Assembly (NCBI GenBank): GCA_030549205.1
Contig: JAUKTV010000001.1
Span: 1,178,001-1,242,000 of the forward strand
Length of the DNA stretch: 64,000 nt
Direction of reading: 5' to 3'
Origin: Apiosordaria backusii
Lineage: Eukaryota; Ascomycota; Sordariomycetes; Sordariales; Lasiosphaeriaceae
Positions 23,893 through 34,264 of the stretch are shown piece by piece. A program made the translations under genes and the position numbers. Under the pieces are notes generated by a model, which saw only the letters and a list, made by a program, of their open reading frames with translations, searched no databases and was not told where the DNA came from. Each line of letters begins with the position of its first letter. Position 1 is the stretch's first letter.

Positions 23893-24839
23893 CTATTGTA
23901 TACGGTAATTGACTTTTTCTTTATTAAACCACTTAATAACTGTGCTAGTACCGGTATAACTACTACCTTCTTCCCTGTATTTAAGAACCTGGTAATTGTA
24001 GATGTCTTTTATAATGATAACGGAGCCTTTGACCTACTTATATACTATAGACTTAATCTCCTTCGGGTAAATAGCCTAGTACTTATCGGTACTTTCGATA
24101 ACTTCTTTTTTAGCGGTAGTAAGCTTTCAGTATTATAGATAGATAGAGGGGTTAGAAGACGGCTTGTGGTTGTGAATCTGGTGTTTAGGCTTCTTGTAGT
24201 TATTGAAGATCTAACCTTCTAAGGTCCTTACTACTACTCCTTTCTATTTGCAACTACATTTATATAAGAAGGAAACGCAGAGACCAGTCCCTTAAGATGG
24301 TCTGGCATTGCTATAGCAGTTACAAACAATATTGTATCGGGAGTAGTCTTGTTGAGGGCCTTGCCTATTATGCCCTTTCGTCCTGTTGATAGTAAAGCCG
24401 TACCGCTTAGCGAATAGATTTAGGTCATTGTAAAGCTTCTGTATATTCAGTACGGGAGCTTCTAAACTGAAGCGGTCGGGAGGGTTCGTAATACCGTAGT
24501 CTTCGGCTTCTTCGTGTGGCCGCTTAAGGCCTTCGGAATCCATCGTTTGAACTGCTTCTTTACTGTTAGAATCATGGAATAAAGGCGTAATAAGCGTACT
24601 TACGGCCTTGCAACGCTTTCGCGCGTTTTCCTGGCCTTTTGCGCGTTTTCCTGGCCTTTCGCGTGTTTTTTTGGCTCGTTTGCGATGGAATTCGTGGAAG
24701 TGGTCGTATTCGAGCGAGGTTGCAATAGGAAGAAAAAGCTATTGCAGCGATAAAATCCATGCCAAAGGTCGAATTGCAAGCAAGTGGGCCTTTGGGAGCA
24801 GTGTGGCCGGTGGGAGCAAGTGGTTGATTATGAAGTTCA

Positions 24840-24924
24840 AATTTCAGGGGCCATATATAACCCTAACCCCTGTGGGGGGTAATGCCCGTGTAGCAAAAAG
24901 GGTAATGCCCCTCTAGCAAGTCTC
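24840..24924 (-). repeat. Right terminal inverted repeat of the MULE
   Basis: Inverted partner of 21187-21271, ending GCAAGTCTC. Same paired GGGCATTACCC motifs in inverse orientation. Confidence 0.92.
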
Positions 24925-24932
24925 TTTTGGAA

Positions 24933-25609
24933 TAATCATGATAGCCACATCAAGTGGCCGCTGCTAAAAGTCTCAACCACCACACCCTCAACCTCCAACA
25001 ACGCAAGGGTCGTCACCACTTGCTTTGGGGACTCACCCACTATATATGGTATCATGGCGGATGAATCCGATATCAACTAGATTTGTCATTTGTTCTCGCT
25101 GCTGGCAGTTCAACAAACAAGCAACACCAACAGATTGACATCTTGTCCCGAGAATCATAGCAATATCTCATTTCATGGCAGCCTTCAAACCTGCACTTCG
25201 CCAGAGTGATAAAAACTTGAACTTATTCTCTCTCTTTACAACTACAAGACAGCGACTCTGCTAAGTCATCATCTCAGCTAACATAAGGGATAGAAATAGT
25301 TTATTCCTTTCTCTCTGTTATACACTACCATGTCCATCTCTCAACCAAAACTTCAACTGCCTTCAAACCAAAAAGAACGTCCCCTAAAACAATACCCATC
25401 ACCATCTCTTCAACCAACACAAACACCAATCATAATCCTAACACTACCCTATTTGTCTTTGCGTGACAACAATCCAGAAACGAAGAAAAACCTAACACGA
25501 TCCACAATCCACAAATAACAAAACTCCTTGCTAACAAACAGCAACACCCCAGAGCAATGCCACCCCTTCACCTAACCATACACCCACCCCCTTAACACCC
25601 CCAGAGTTA
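24933..25609. other. Intergenic between MULE and the 25.6-kb gene
   Basis: 677 bp. Composition returns to normal directly after the target duplication. It probably includes the 3' UTR of the minus-strand gene at 25610. The short plus-strand frame at 25330 (62 codons) shows nothing recognisable. Confidence 0.6.
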
Positions 25610-27903
25610 CTAACCCTGCGACCCTTGCGACCCACTCCCACCAGAAACCATCAAACTAGCCCTCTTCTGCCTAACAGCCATCTTCTCCTTCCACTCCCGT
25701 CCCAGAGCCCTACTCCGTTCCGCAGCCTGCTCCCTAGCCACCTTAGCAGCCTGCTCCCTCTCCTTCCGTTCCCTCTCCCGCTCCGACGTATAAGAATTAT
25801 CCCTCTTAAAAATCTCCTTCCCCCTCAACTTCTGCTGCTGCACCTCCTCCTGACTGACAGTAGTAGTCGTGCTGCTCCTCTTCCCATTGCTGCTAGCAGC
25901 AGAAGTAGCCGACGTCCCCCTGCTAGAAGACCCCGCACCCCCCATACCCGGAGCAGCAAGCGAAGTCCGACCTCTAGCCGTCGTCGTCGTCGTCTGAGAC
26001 ACAACCGACCGTGTAGAAGCAGCCACCGTACTCGAAGCATAAGACGATGTCATCCCAGCAGCAATAGAATGCCTCTTCCTCGCCGCCGAAGCAGAAGTAG
26101 GCGCAGTAGCACTTGACCCATGCCCATGCGTAGGCGTAGTCGCCTGCCCTCCATTCCCACCCCCATTCGCAGCCGCAGCCTCCATCCTAGCCTGCCTCGC
26201 CCGGCTAGTAGCCGTCTCCCTCACTGCACTTCCCACACCCACAGCCCCAATCACACTCGCTCTAATCGGTCTAGCTTTAAACTCCCTCCTCTTCCTCTCC
26301 TCCTCCTCTTGCGCCTTCAACTTCGCCTCTCTTTCCTCCCTTTTTCTCCGTGAGATAGCCTCCCCAGGCAACTCAAACGTCGGTCTCGTCACCGGCTTGG
26401 TAGACTTGACATGCGGCTTGCTCGGCGAAAACTGCGCGGCAATAGCAGCAGCTTCCTCGGCAGAAACCTGCTGAGACAGCCGCGCGGCACGCTGCTCCTT
26501 GAGGCGGCGGGCGACGGCTTCACCGGGGAGTTCAAACGCTGGGACGGTGGGGGCTCTGCTAGATTTCACCGGTGCCTTGGGGGGAAGTAAACTAGACGGG
26601 CGGGTAATGGAGCGGCGGGCGGTGGAGGTGTTGGCGGCAGTCTTGGGCTTGTCATCTTCCCCAGCTGATGACGCGGAAGTGGACTTGCGGACCGAGGAGC
26701 TGCGCTCGGCTGTGCTGCGGGAGCGGGTCAAGGAGTGGGTGGTGGTAGTCGAGGCTCTGACAGTGGTTGTACGTCTTGTTGGCGGCGGGGCCTGTTGCTG
26801 GATAGTGGTTTCGGGAATGGATTCAAGGGTTGGCTCGGGAGCTGGATCAGGAGACACCACGCGGTCGAGCTGGGCCACCTCGTTAAGGGCTTCGAGTTCT
26901 TCTTCGAGCTTATCAAGTTCTTCGACTGAGTCCTCAATGCGAGAGAGTGGCCGAGCAGGCTGGGGTGAGGGTAGGGGTGACAAGCGGTCCATGGTCATCA
27001 GGGGCTCGTCCACCTTGATGCTCAGGACTGACTTTGGTCTTTCATGGGTAGTGTCTGCAGCCTCTGTCTGGGACTCTCCTGCTCGGAGTATGGTTGAGTC
27101 TTCCTCTTGGGAGACGTTGGCGATGATGCTCTCGCTCTCTTCCACAATAGCAGACTGCTCCATGATAGACTCTTCTGCACCTTCAACTCGGGTGGCTAAA
27201 AGGGTGTACAGGTTAGTGGGCTTGTCGCCATTGCCGAGAGAGCCATCGGACTGGGTTCTGTTGTGGATGAGGTTGCATCCAAACAAGACCTTCTTCTCGC
27301 CCTGGGGTTGGTCTGCTCCGTCATGGGAATCACTGAGAGACCGGTTGCCCCGGTGGGACTTGCGAATCGGAATTGGAATCGAAAGAAGCCACTCGAACTG
27401 ACCTTCTTGGTGCTTTCTTATCTGCTCCAAGTTGTTAGGGAGCCGGTGTTTAGCCAAAGCTAAAGGGTTGTTGTGCTCAAAGTCTAATGGTCACAGGATT
27501 AGTCTGGTGTCTTTGATCAGTCTGATCACTACTCACCGTCAGAGCCACTAGTCGAGGCACTTGTAGTAGTGTTGCCCGAGACAACACGGTGCTTGTCAGA
27601 GAAAGGATGGTCGTATTCAATGTTGTCATCAACAGACAACCGAACCCTACGGCCTTTAGCCTTTTGTGCCTGGTGTGGCTGCTGTTGTTGGCAATTGTTC
27701 TCCTTCGTGGGATATTCAAGATGGAGGTTGCCCAGGTCTCGGGTCAGAGCATCGATGTTAATCGAGTTAAGATTCGGAACACTGTTCAGCGAAAGATCTC
27801 CCAGGACTGAGAACTTGGGTAAGCTGGCCTTTTGGGCGAGATGGTTGTGATCAGTGTGAATGTCAAAGTCGAGACCGGGCCGATGCCTCGAGGTGGTAGC
27901 CAT
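25610..27903 (-). CDS. Conserved fungal protein with two FELPGEA motifs, function unknown
   Basis: Exons 27903-27537 and 27483-25610 (53-nt intron, GTGAGT...CATTAG) give 746 residues. Residues about 1-160 look ordered, with KHRLPNNLEQIRKHQEGQFEWLL split by nothing but preceded by the splice junction SGSDD|FEH. The middle is Ser/Thr/Pro-rich and disordered. A repeated motif FELPGEA(V/I)xRR followed by a charged helix occurs twice (about residues 405 and 460), the second leading into an Arg/Lys/Glu helix and EFKARPI. The latter recalls TPX2-type microtubule-binding segments, but this resemblance is weak. The C-terminus is Ser/Thr-rich, then a basic helix (RERERKEREQAAK). I do not know its function; it lies beside two kinetochore genes, which may be chance. 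Confidence 0.82.
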
Positions 27904-28846
27904 TATGTCTTTAATTCCAGCAATAACCGACGAAATATGCCAAGACTAGCCACGGGGTCTCAGACCTCAGAGCGACGATACCCCAAGAGTGTGAAGGGCC
28001 AGGGGGGTCGGAATGCAATTTCGCGGATAATCAACGGGCGATTGGCTGGTGCCGAGGGTGAGGGGTGTTTGATCCTCGACCTGGGGAAATCAGATGGAAA
28101 TATCTTGTTCAGTTATCAGTTGATCAATTATGCTGGTAGCAGTTGGAGCGTGGTGCTCAAAAAGACAGCAAAGCAATATGGGTGAGAGAGCGTATGTGTA
28201 GATTGTGTGTATGGTGTTGTGGAAAAAGAAGACAATTCCAGAGAACTGGGAGTCTCTTGTTTACTTTCCAACAACACAACGCGTCGGGGAAGGGCGTCTC
28301 TCTGTCTCTCCCGCCCTCCCCCTCTGTGCCTTCTTGTCTCATGTAAATAAGCTTGATGGGCGCACTGCATCTCGCACTCTGCAGCTTCCCCGACCTTCCA
28401 AGATCAGAAGCGCAGCTCCCACAACCCATCACCAAACACCCCACCAGACCTTCTCCGTCCCAAGTGACGATGCCCCACCTGCAATTCCGCCGGAGTCCCT
28501 GTCCCTGTTGCGCATCATTCAGATTTGAACCCAAAGAGGCTAGACTACCTTTTCCTGTCGTTCTGGCCAATGTGATAGCTGACTAAGGAACGCGAGAATG
28601 ACGCGCGTTGCTTGGCAGCATGTTACCCCGCCTTGTCTCTGGTCTTGTCGGGTTGAGGCACAGCAACCTGGATCGATATGATATCGATATTGTAGTTTAT
28701 GCATTCCAGCAGAGATCAACCAACCCGTGAGCTGTAGATATTCCAGTCTCTCTTCGACCATCTTTTCATGTGTGGCCAGACCGTCTGAATAACCACTTAA
28801 GGAATCATGTTCATGACCCTGTGGCTTCTTTCATGTGGTGACGATT
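27904..28846. other. Intergenic between 25.6-kb gene and DAD2
   Basis: 943 bp holding the promoter of the minus-strand gene that starts at 27903 and the 3' region of DAD2. Several short frames, none supported. Confidence 0.6.
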
Positions 28847-29386
28847 TCATCCTGATTCCTGCTCTTCAGCTGCACCCTCTGCATGAGCTTGGAGGGCAGG
28901 AGCATGTTCGGTCGGTATTCGGACGAGTGTCTGCGGCAGGGGCGTTGTGTTTTCGGTTTCGGGGTTGGGCTTGGGAAGTTTCGCTGTTGGTGGTCAGTTC
29001 TGTCCCAGTCCTGCGGGAAGAGACAACAGAGATATGCATACCCGATGCCATGTTGATCGCCCTCAGCACATTATGCCAATTGGCGAAGACCAGAGCAATG
29101 GCTGAGAGAGGGTCAGTATCTTGGGCAGGATCAAACCAGCCATAACCCAACGAGACAACACACCTTCCGTTCCATCCGACAGAGTTGCCAGCTTTTGTTC
29201 AAGAGCCTCCATCTGTGAGGCAACTGCAGCACTCAGGTCACGGAGCTCCTTTAGATTCTCCAATTCGGCCTTCTTCTCGTTCACTCGTACCACCAGAGCC
29301 GGAGACTGGCCCATTGACCCCGCGCCAGGCCCCAGAGAGGGCTGTCGCATGTGGGATGGAAAGCTTCTGGTTGGGTAGCCGGACAT
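28847..29386 (-). CDS. DAD2: DASH/Dam1 complex subunit Dad2
   Basis: Exons 29386-29164, 29101-29042 and 28983-28847 give 139 residues; introns are 62 and 58 nt with good donors. The conserved block is coiled coil: VNEKKAELENLKELRDLSAAV, then MEALEQKLATLSDGTEA, joined by splicing to IALVFANWHNVLRAINMASAKL. These are the hallmarks of Dad2, which is part of the DASH ring that couples kinetochores to microtubule ends in fungi. The N-terminus (about 35 residues) and the Pro/Glu-rich C-terminus are variable. The start at 29386 (MSGYP) is preferred over upstream in-frame codons because family members start close to the coiled coil. Divergent from shugoshin with 485 bp between start codons. Confidence 0.93.
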
Positions 29387-29871
29387 GTTGGTGATCGGTG
29401 TTGGCAATGAGGCAATTAAATCGAGGAGACGGTAGTCGAGGTTAGGTACAGATGCTGAAATATTCGTGCAGTTCACACATGTCAGAACCAGACTCGTGGA
29501 ACATGGCAAAGGCGCTTTTCCCGACGTGTGTTGGCATCTGAGGGTGGGGCAGAGCTCGGCTTGGAGCCAGCCAAAAACGGTTGCCAGTCAACACAGATCC
29601 CCAATGGCCCGTGCGTGCTTTGATACTATTCTCCTTTCGGTAATCAAGTAAACATGTGCAGAAATGACAAGCAAATTATCCATGCAACTTCGTCAGTGTC
29701 ACCGCCCTTCCCGACTTTTTGCATCTTCAAATCCACCTGCCGACCACCGAATCGCGTCGCTTGCGACCCTACGACCATCGACAACCGCTTCACGAATCGT
29801 TTCCTGTACGAGTTTGTCTTGCCAGCAGCCTGCAAGCAATCCTGAGCTGTTTTGCTCAACCATCATGCGCA
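29387..29871. promoter_or_regulatory. Shared divergent promoter region of DAD2 and SGO1
   Basis: 485 bp between the two start codons, so it holds both 5' UTRs and promoters. No MluI-type cell-cycle box (ACGCGT) was seen. Two kinetochore/centromere genes sharing one region suggests co-regulation, which is inference. Confidence 0.6.
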
Positions 29872-32029
29872 ATGGCCCGACTCAATGAGCCACCTGTGTC
29901 TGCTGCTGAGAGCAATTTCGAGATTTGTATGTTCTCTACTCTGCAGTATGTCATGGATTGCGTGTCGCTGATACTCATTTTCTCTAGTACGTCGAAAGTT
30001 TTTACGGCAAAATCGAGATATCGCCCGGATCAACTCGGACCAGTCACAAAAAATTCGCCGCCTCGAAAACGACTGCGCGTGTCTCCTGTCCGAAAACCTG
30101 GAACTCAGAGGTCAGATCCTCCGCCTGGAAAAACAACTTGAGGACAACAGCGCGCGAAGGATAGCCGACCATGCGCTCGAGATCAAGGCAAAGCTGGAGG
30201 CCCAACTCGCCGAATTCGGCGCGTTGCTAGGGAACCTGGGAGTGGAACCACCGGCGAAGCGACATTCTGGTGCGGATAGGAGATTCTCAAAGTCGTCGCG
30301 GCCGAGCATATCCAGGACTCCCCCAGCAGTGAGAAGACGACGGGAAACAAATGTGGACGCAGAGACGTTGGCTGCTCAGGAAGGGAGAATGCCTCCAATA
30401 TACGAGAACAAGAGCTATCAAAGGGCGACCATGAATAGCGAGGAAATTATGGCCTTGTGTGCTGCTGCCGCCGACACGAGTGCGGATTCATTAGAGCTGG
30501 GCCCGCCGCCTGTTTCGCGGTTTATTGATGAGGAGCCAGTGAAGAAATCCTCGCCGACCCGGAAAGCTGAGGATGGACAACTGAACCTTTCGTCACCACC
30601 CAAGCTTGACTTTAGCAAGAAGCTTCCAGCTAGCCCCGAGCCGAGCAAAATAGTAGAGACTTCGCCAATGAAGGATATCCAGCCCGAGAAGAAATCACAG
30701 CCTGTTGAACAGCCGCCACCCACACCACCTACGCAAACAATAAGAGCGGGAGCGAAGAGGAAATACGGCGATGAAAACAATATTAGGGCTACGTTGGAGC
30801 AAACAGCAAAGGATCTTGGAGATGTAGTTGCCGCTGAGAAGGCCTTGTCAGGTCGCGATATCCTTCAGAAGAGGAGGAGCATTAAGGAGCTGCCAGCGAG
30901 CAAGAGGGACAAGGCAAGGGCACCATTAGCTGCAAAGAGCACGAATGAAGATATCATGTCGCCCAAGAAGATGACAATGAAGCCGAAACCGATCGAGGAA
31001 CCCAAGAAGGAAAAGGCACCGGAACCAAAAGAACATAAGGAACAGTCAGTCAAAGAGCAGCCCAAGGTTCGGAAGCCAGCACCCCCTACTATTCAAGTCC
31101 CGCCTGTGGCCCTCCAGCCTCCAACAGTCCTATCCGTCATCGCCGAACCCGACACACCTCTCCCAATATCGATCCTCACATCTCCAACAACTCCCGGTAG
31201 ACCCTCGTCAGTCGAGCCAATTCCCCACGATACCCCACCACCAGCACATATCTCCTCCCAAGGGGAAACCTCCCGCCCCAGCCGCCGCGCCCGCCCAGCA
31301 ATCAGCTACGCCGAACCCAACCTCCGCGATAAAATGCGCCGCCCAACCAAAGAATTATTCGACGCCGTCTCCGGCGAAGGAAAATTCCACCGCCCTACCA
31401 CCACCGCAAACCCCAACCCACCATCAGCTCCAACCTCAACCGCGAAACCCAAGTCCGAATCTGTAGTTACTACCAGCGGCGGTTTATCAGCTAGCGCGCA
31501 CAAACCCACCCCTCCTCCCCCAACAAGCCCCCTCGCAGCAAAAGAACCACCACTCCAAATCGACAACATAACCTACGACCGCCGGAAACGCCCCTCCCTC
31601 GCTATTCGCGAATCCAGCGCCCCTGAGCTATCAACTGTTGACCCCCAGCCCGAAATCGACCCCTACGGCTTTGCTAGTACCTCGTCGTCGTCCTGCCTCA
31701 GCTTGGCGTCTCCAGAACCAAAACCAAGACAGCGAACAGCGAGGAAATCTTCCATGGCTGCGCAGGCTGCTCTTCATAAGATGCAATTAGATGAGGAGAG
31801 GGAGGCAGATGGGGAGGGGAATGGTAGGCCGAGGGCGAGGAAGGCGAGGGCGTCGATGCTGGCGCCGAAGAAGAGCACGTTGTTCCAGGAGTACCTGGAG
31901 GAATCGTCTGTCTCGACTGTAGGGGATGAGAGTACGGGGAGTGTGGAGAGTGGTAATGGGGGCAATGGGAAGGGGAAGGGGAAAAGTGGTAATGGGGTGG
32001 TGGATAGGAGGAGGAGTATGATGCTATGA
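29872..32029 (+). CDS. SGO1: Shugoshin (centromeric cohesion protector)
   Basis: Exons 29872-29926 and 29988-32029 (61-nt intron, GTATGT...CTCTAG) give 698 residues. After the splice the protein reads FEILRRKFLRQNRDIARIN, followed by a coiled coil with ENLELRGQILRLEKQLE up to about residue 95. This is the shugoshin N-terminal coiled coil, which dimerises and binds PP2A to protect cohesin. The middle is disordered and rich in Pro, Lys and Ser. A basic C-terminal SGO motif lies at about residues 445-475 (SRRARPAISYAEPNLRDKM), which in the family binds phosphorylated histone H2A. The tail is Gly/Lys-rich. The start is chosen at MARLNEPP because it gives the full coil and matches the phase of the intron. 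Confidence 0.94.
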
Positions 32030-32582
32030 TTTTTATTTTCACTGCATTTTTCTGTGTTGATTTGGGCGTTTGGGGGAAGGGGAAATGGAATAGCAAAGCG
32101 GATGGTGTTTCTGGATAGGGGATTGTTCAGGAAAGGGAAAGACATTTGGGAAATGATGGGGAGTTTTGTTATATCGCTTTTTTTGTCGATGTTGAGATTG
32201 CTTTCTGTCCTTCTTGGTTGGTAGGAAAGAAGAGGTTGCTGGATGATACCAATTTTCTTTTTTGTTTGAGATTGTTGGGTTGTTCAATATTATCAACTAT
32301 TTTAAAAGACTTTTTGTGATCGCTGCTGTGTTTGAACTGAGCATGGTTCTGAAGTATTAGGTAATTTTTTGATATTGTTTGACAACCCCTTTTTATAGGG
32401 GCTGTCTCCTGAGCCGAGTTGGACTACCCGTATTGCCCAAATAGCTCGAACAACGACATAACTGTCACGCTTTGCTTTCCCATGCAGCGGCAACAGCACT
32501 GCGGCACACACGCACTTCTGACTCTAGATCCGGTACCGTATTCCCTACTCTTTCACACCTCGTCTCTCGTTTCTGCTGGATA
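32030..32582. other. Convergent 3' intergenic region of SGO1 and VPS29
   Basis: 553 bp, AT-richer toward the middle, containing the 3' ends of two convergent genes. No gene seen. Confidence 0.6.
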
Positions 32583-33340
32583 TCATGGGCCCGTTGGCTC
32601 AACGGGCTTGGTATACGTCACCTTTTCCACCGCCACATTTTCCACCCCGTTCGCATCTTTCCTCAGCTGGTAGACATACAACGTCAACGAGATTCCTTGC
32701 ACCTGTATTCATAATCAGTCAGTTATTCCCACTACAGCCCATTCACATTGGTGACCAAAACTTACATCCATCAAACAAAAACTCGGCACCATCTCCTCCT
32801 CCCCCTCCCCGTCACCATCCGCCCAGTCCGCCGAAAACGCACCCGTCGCCGTCCCCGGGTTGATAAAGAACTTGTCCATGTACTCAAAGCACTCGAATTT
32901 ATGCGTGCCACCCCAGCACAGGACGTCAACGTCAAGCTTGTTGGCTTCAGCCAGAAGGAGATCGGGCTCGCTGCTGACGAGGGTGAAGCCTTCCAAGAAA
33001 CCGATGCGGACGCCGCCGTGGGTGACTACTTGGGTCAAGGGGAGGGAGGTGGCTTCGACGTCCATGCGGCCCTTGACGATTTTGAGGTCGGGGGAGATGG
33101 AGCGGAGGTATTCGTAGGTGGACTTGTCGGTTAGGTTGCCTAGGCAGAGGGTTTGGGAGATTTTTCCGGGGGCGAGGAGTTTTTTGAACTGTGAGAGGGG
33201 GAACGAGGAGGGTTAGTTGGGGTGCTCGTGAAGGTGGTGGTCAGGGGGTGGATGTTGAGATGGTAAAGTACCTTGGCTGGAATATCGAGGGCGCGGTCGG
33301 GTATGTGCAAGTCGCCGATTACTAGGATTAGGAAGGCCAT
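32583..33340 (-). CDS. VPS29: Retromer subunit Vps29
   Basis: Exons 33340-33272, 33188-32766 and 32702-32583 give 203 residues, the usual fungal length. Introns are 83 and 63 nt, both phase 0. Starts MAFLILVIGDLHIPDRA and continues with CLGNLTDKSTYEYL, VKGRMD, THGGVRIGF, WGGTHKFECF and FINPGTATGAF, the metallophosphoesterase-fold signature of Vps29. The last exon adds VQGISLTLYVYQL. Vps29 is a scaffold with no real phosphatase activity and works in the retromer coat that recycles cargo from endosomes to the Golgi. A short acidic insert (GDGEGEEE) sits before the last exon. Confidence 0.95.
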
Positions 33341-34264
33341 TGGTGCGGTGTTGGTTGGGTGTGAAGCGCCGGTTTGGTGGGATGCGCAAGAGGGGGAATG
33401 CTGGATTGAGGTTGTTACTCGATGCGCCGCGGGCTGCGGTATTGGAAGAGGTTTAGTTGAGGCTTGGTTGGAAGCTGAGAGGGGATGTATAAGAGACGGT
33501 CTATTCGGGCAATTGGGTGTTCGTTAATCGTAGCTCGTCGCTGGTTCAAGCGGCAGTATTATGTCGTGGTGTTGACAAGGGAAGCTATCTGGTGATAGCG
33601 GTCGTTGTTGGGGGTCTTGGCTGACTGACCTACGGTGAAGGTCGGTGAGCGATAAGATTAGACCCCTGGACGTTGGAGGCTGATGTTGGGGCTGGGACTG
33701 CGGGGTAGCAATGACGAACTCCTCCCCCACTTCCCCACTGTCCGTCTAGCGGCGAGCGGGTCCGAACACGGCAGCCGGCTTCGCCGGACGGACCCGGCCC
33801 CTGGAAGAAATCCATCCTTCGACTGAACAATCCTCGGTACAATTGGCATCTACGAACACTCTCAAAAGGGGCAAAGCGTCTCAAATTGGACACTTTTCCA
33901 TACGTGACTAATAGCGAATTGTAGACTTCTCTAACCAGGTCCAGTCAAGTTGTTTGGGAATTGAAACGAGACTTGTTTGGGCAGTCAGATTTTGTTCATT
34001 TTCATCCGAACTCAAACACCGACTTTTCTCCTTTTTTGCTTCTCTCCATCCCGTCCTTTCTCCGGTGCCTTACCTGACTGAACTTTTTTTGTTTTTGTAT
34101 TGCAAATCACATTTGCCCATCTCCTCCATTTACACAGAGTCCAGCTTACAGCACGGCCGCTTCCGTTCCCAGGTACCTGACAGAAGAGACAAAGCAGGTG
34201 TTGGATACCATCGGTTCAGGGAAGATAAGGTACAGACGGTGTGGGGAGCTTGCAGCAGACGCAC
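33341..34264. promoter_or_regulatory. Divergent promoter region of VPS29 and AGX1
   Basis: 924 bp between start codons of two divergent genes. Pyrimidine-rich stretches precede the AGX1 start (about 34020-34140). No named element seen. Confidence 0.5.

Larger units (their letters stand above)
21890..24543 (-). pseudogene. Relic of MULE transposase gene
   Basis: Read on the minus strand, the frame opening at 24543 (83 codons) carries LYNDLNLFAKRYGF, like the start of fungal MULE transposases. Past its stop come IHNHKPSSNPS, several stops, then IIKDIYN, an order typical of this family. The nested LTR cuts the gene at about 23450-23892. At the far end (about 22075-21890) a Lys/Pro-rich frame ends with a stop; it may be the old C-terminus. 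The catalytic DDE part between is not recognisable to me. No functional protein is possible. Confidence 0.7.
21179..24932. mobile_element. Degenerate Mutator-like (MULE) DNA transposon
   Basis: The element runs from 21187 to 24924 with 85-bp terminal inverted repeats and is flanked by an 8-bp direct repeat, TTTTGGAA (21179-21186 and 24925-24932), read as the target duplication. The interior is AT-rich and broken by stops, as expected after RIP. Relics on the minus strand match MULE transposase: an N-terminal DNA-binding-like segment (about 24540-24300), an HNHKPSSNPS segment (about 24170) and a KDIYN motif (about 24010). A 443-bp solo LTR is nested at 23450. MULE target duplications are usually 8-11 bp, so 8 bp fits. 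A hAT element also makes 8 bp, but the coding relics favour MULE. Confidence 0.85.

Noticed and set aside
26499..27401. 300-codon plus-strand frame
   Set aside because: Antisense shadow of the supported minus-strand gene at 25610-27903.
33530..33570. Possible tRNA B-box-like GGTTCAAG
   Set aside because: No matching A-box or cloverleaf arms could be folded around it.
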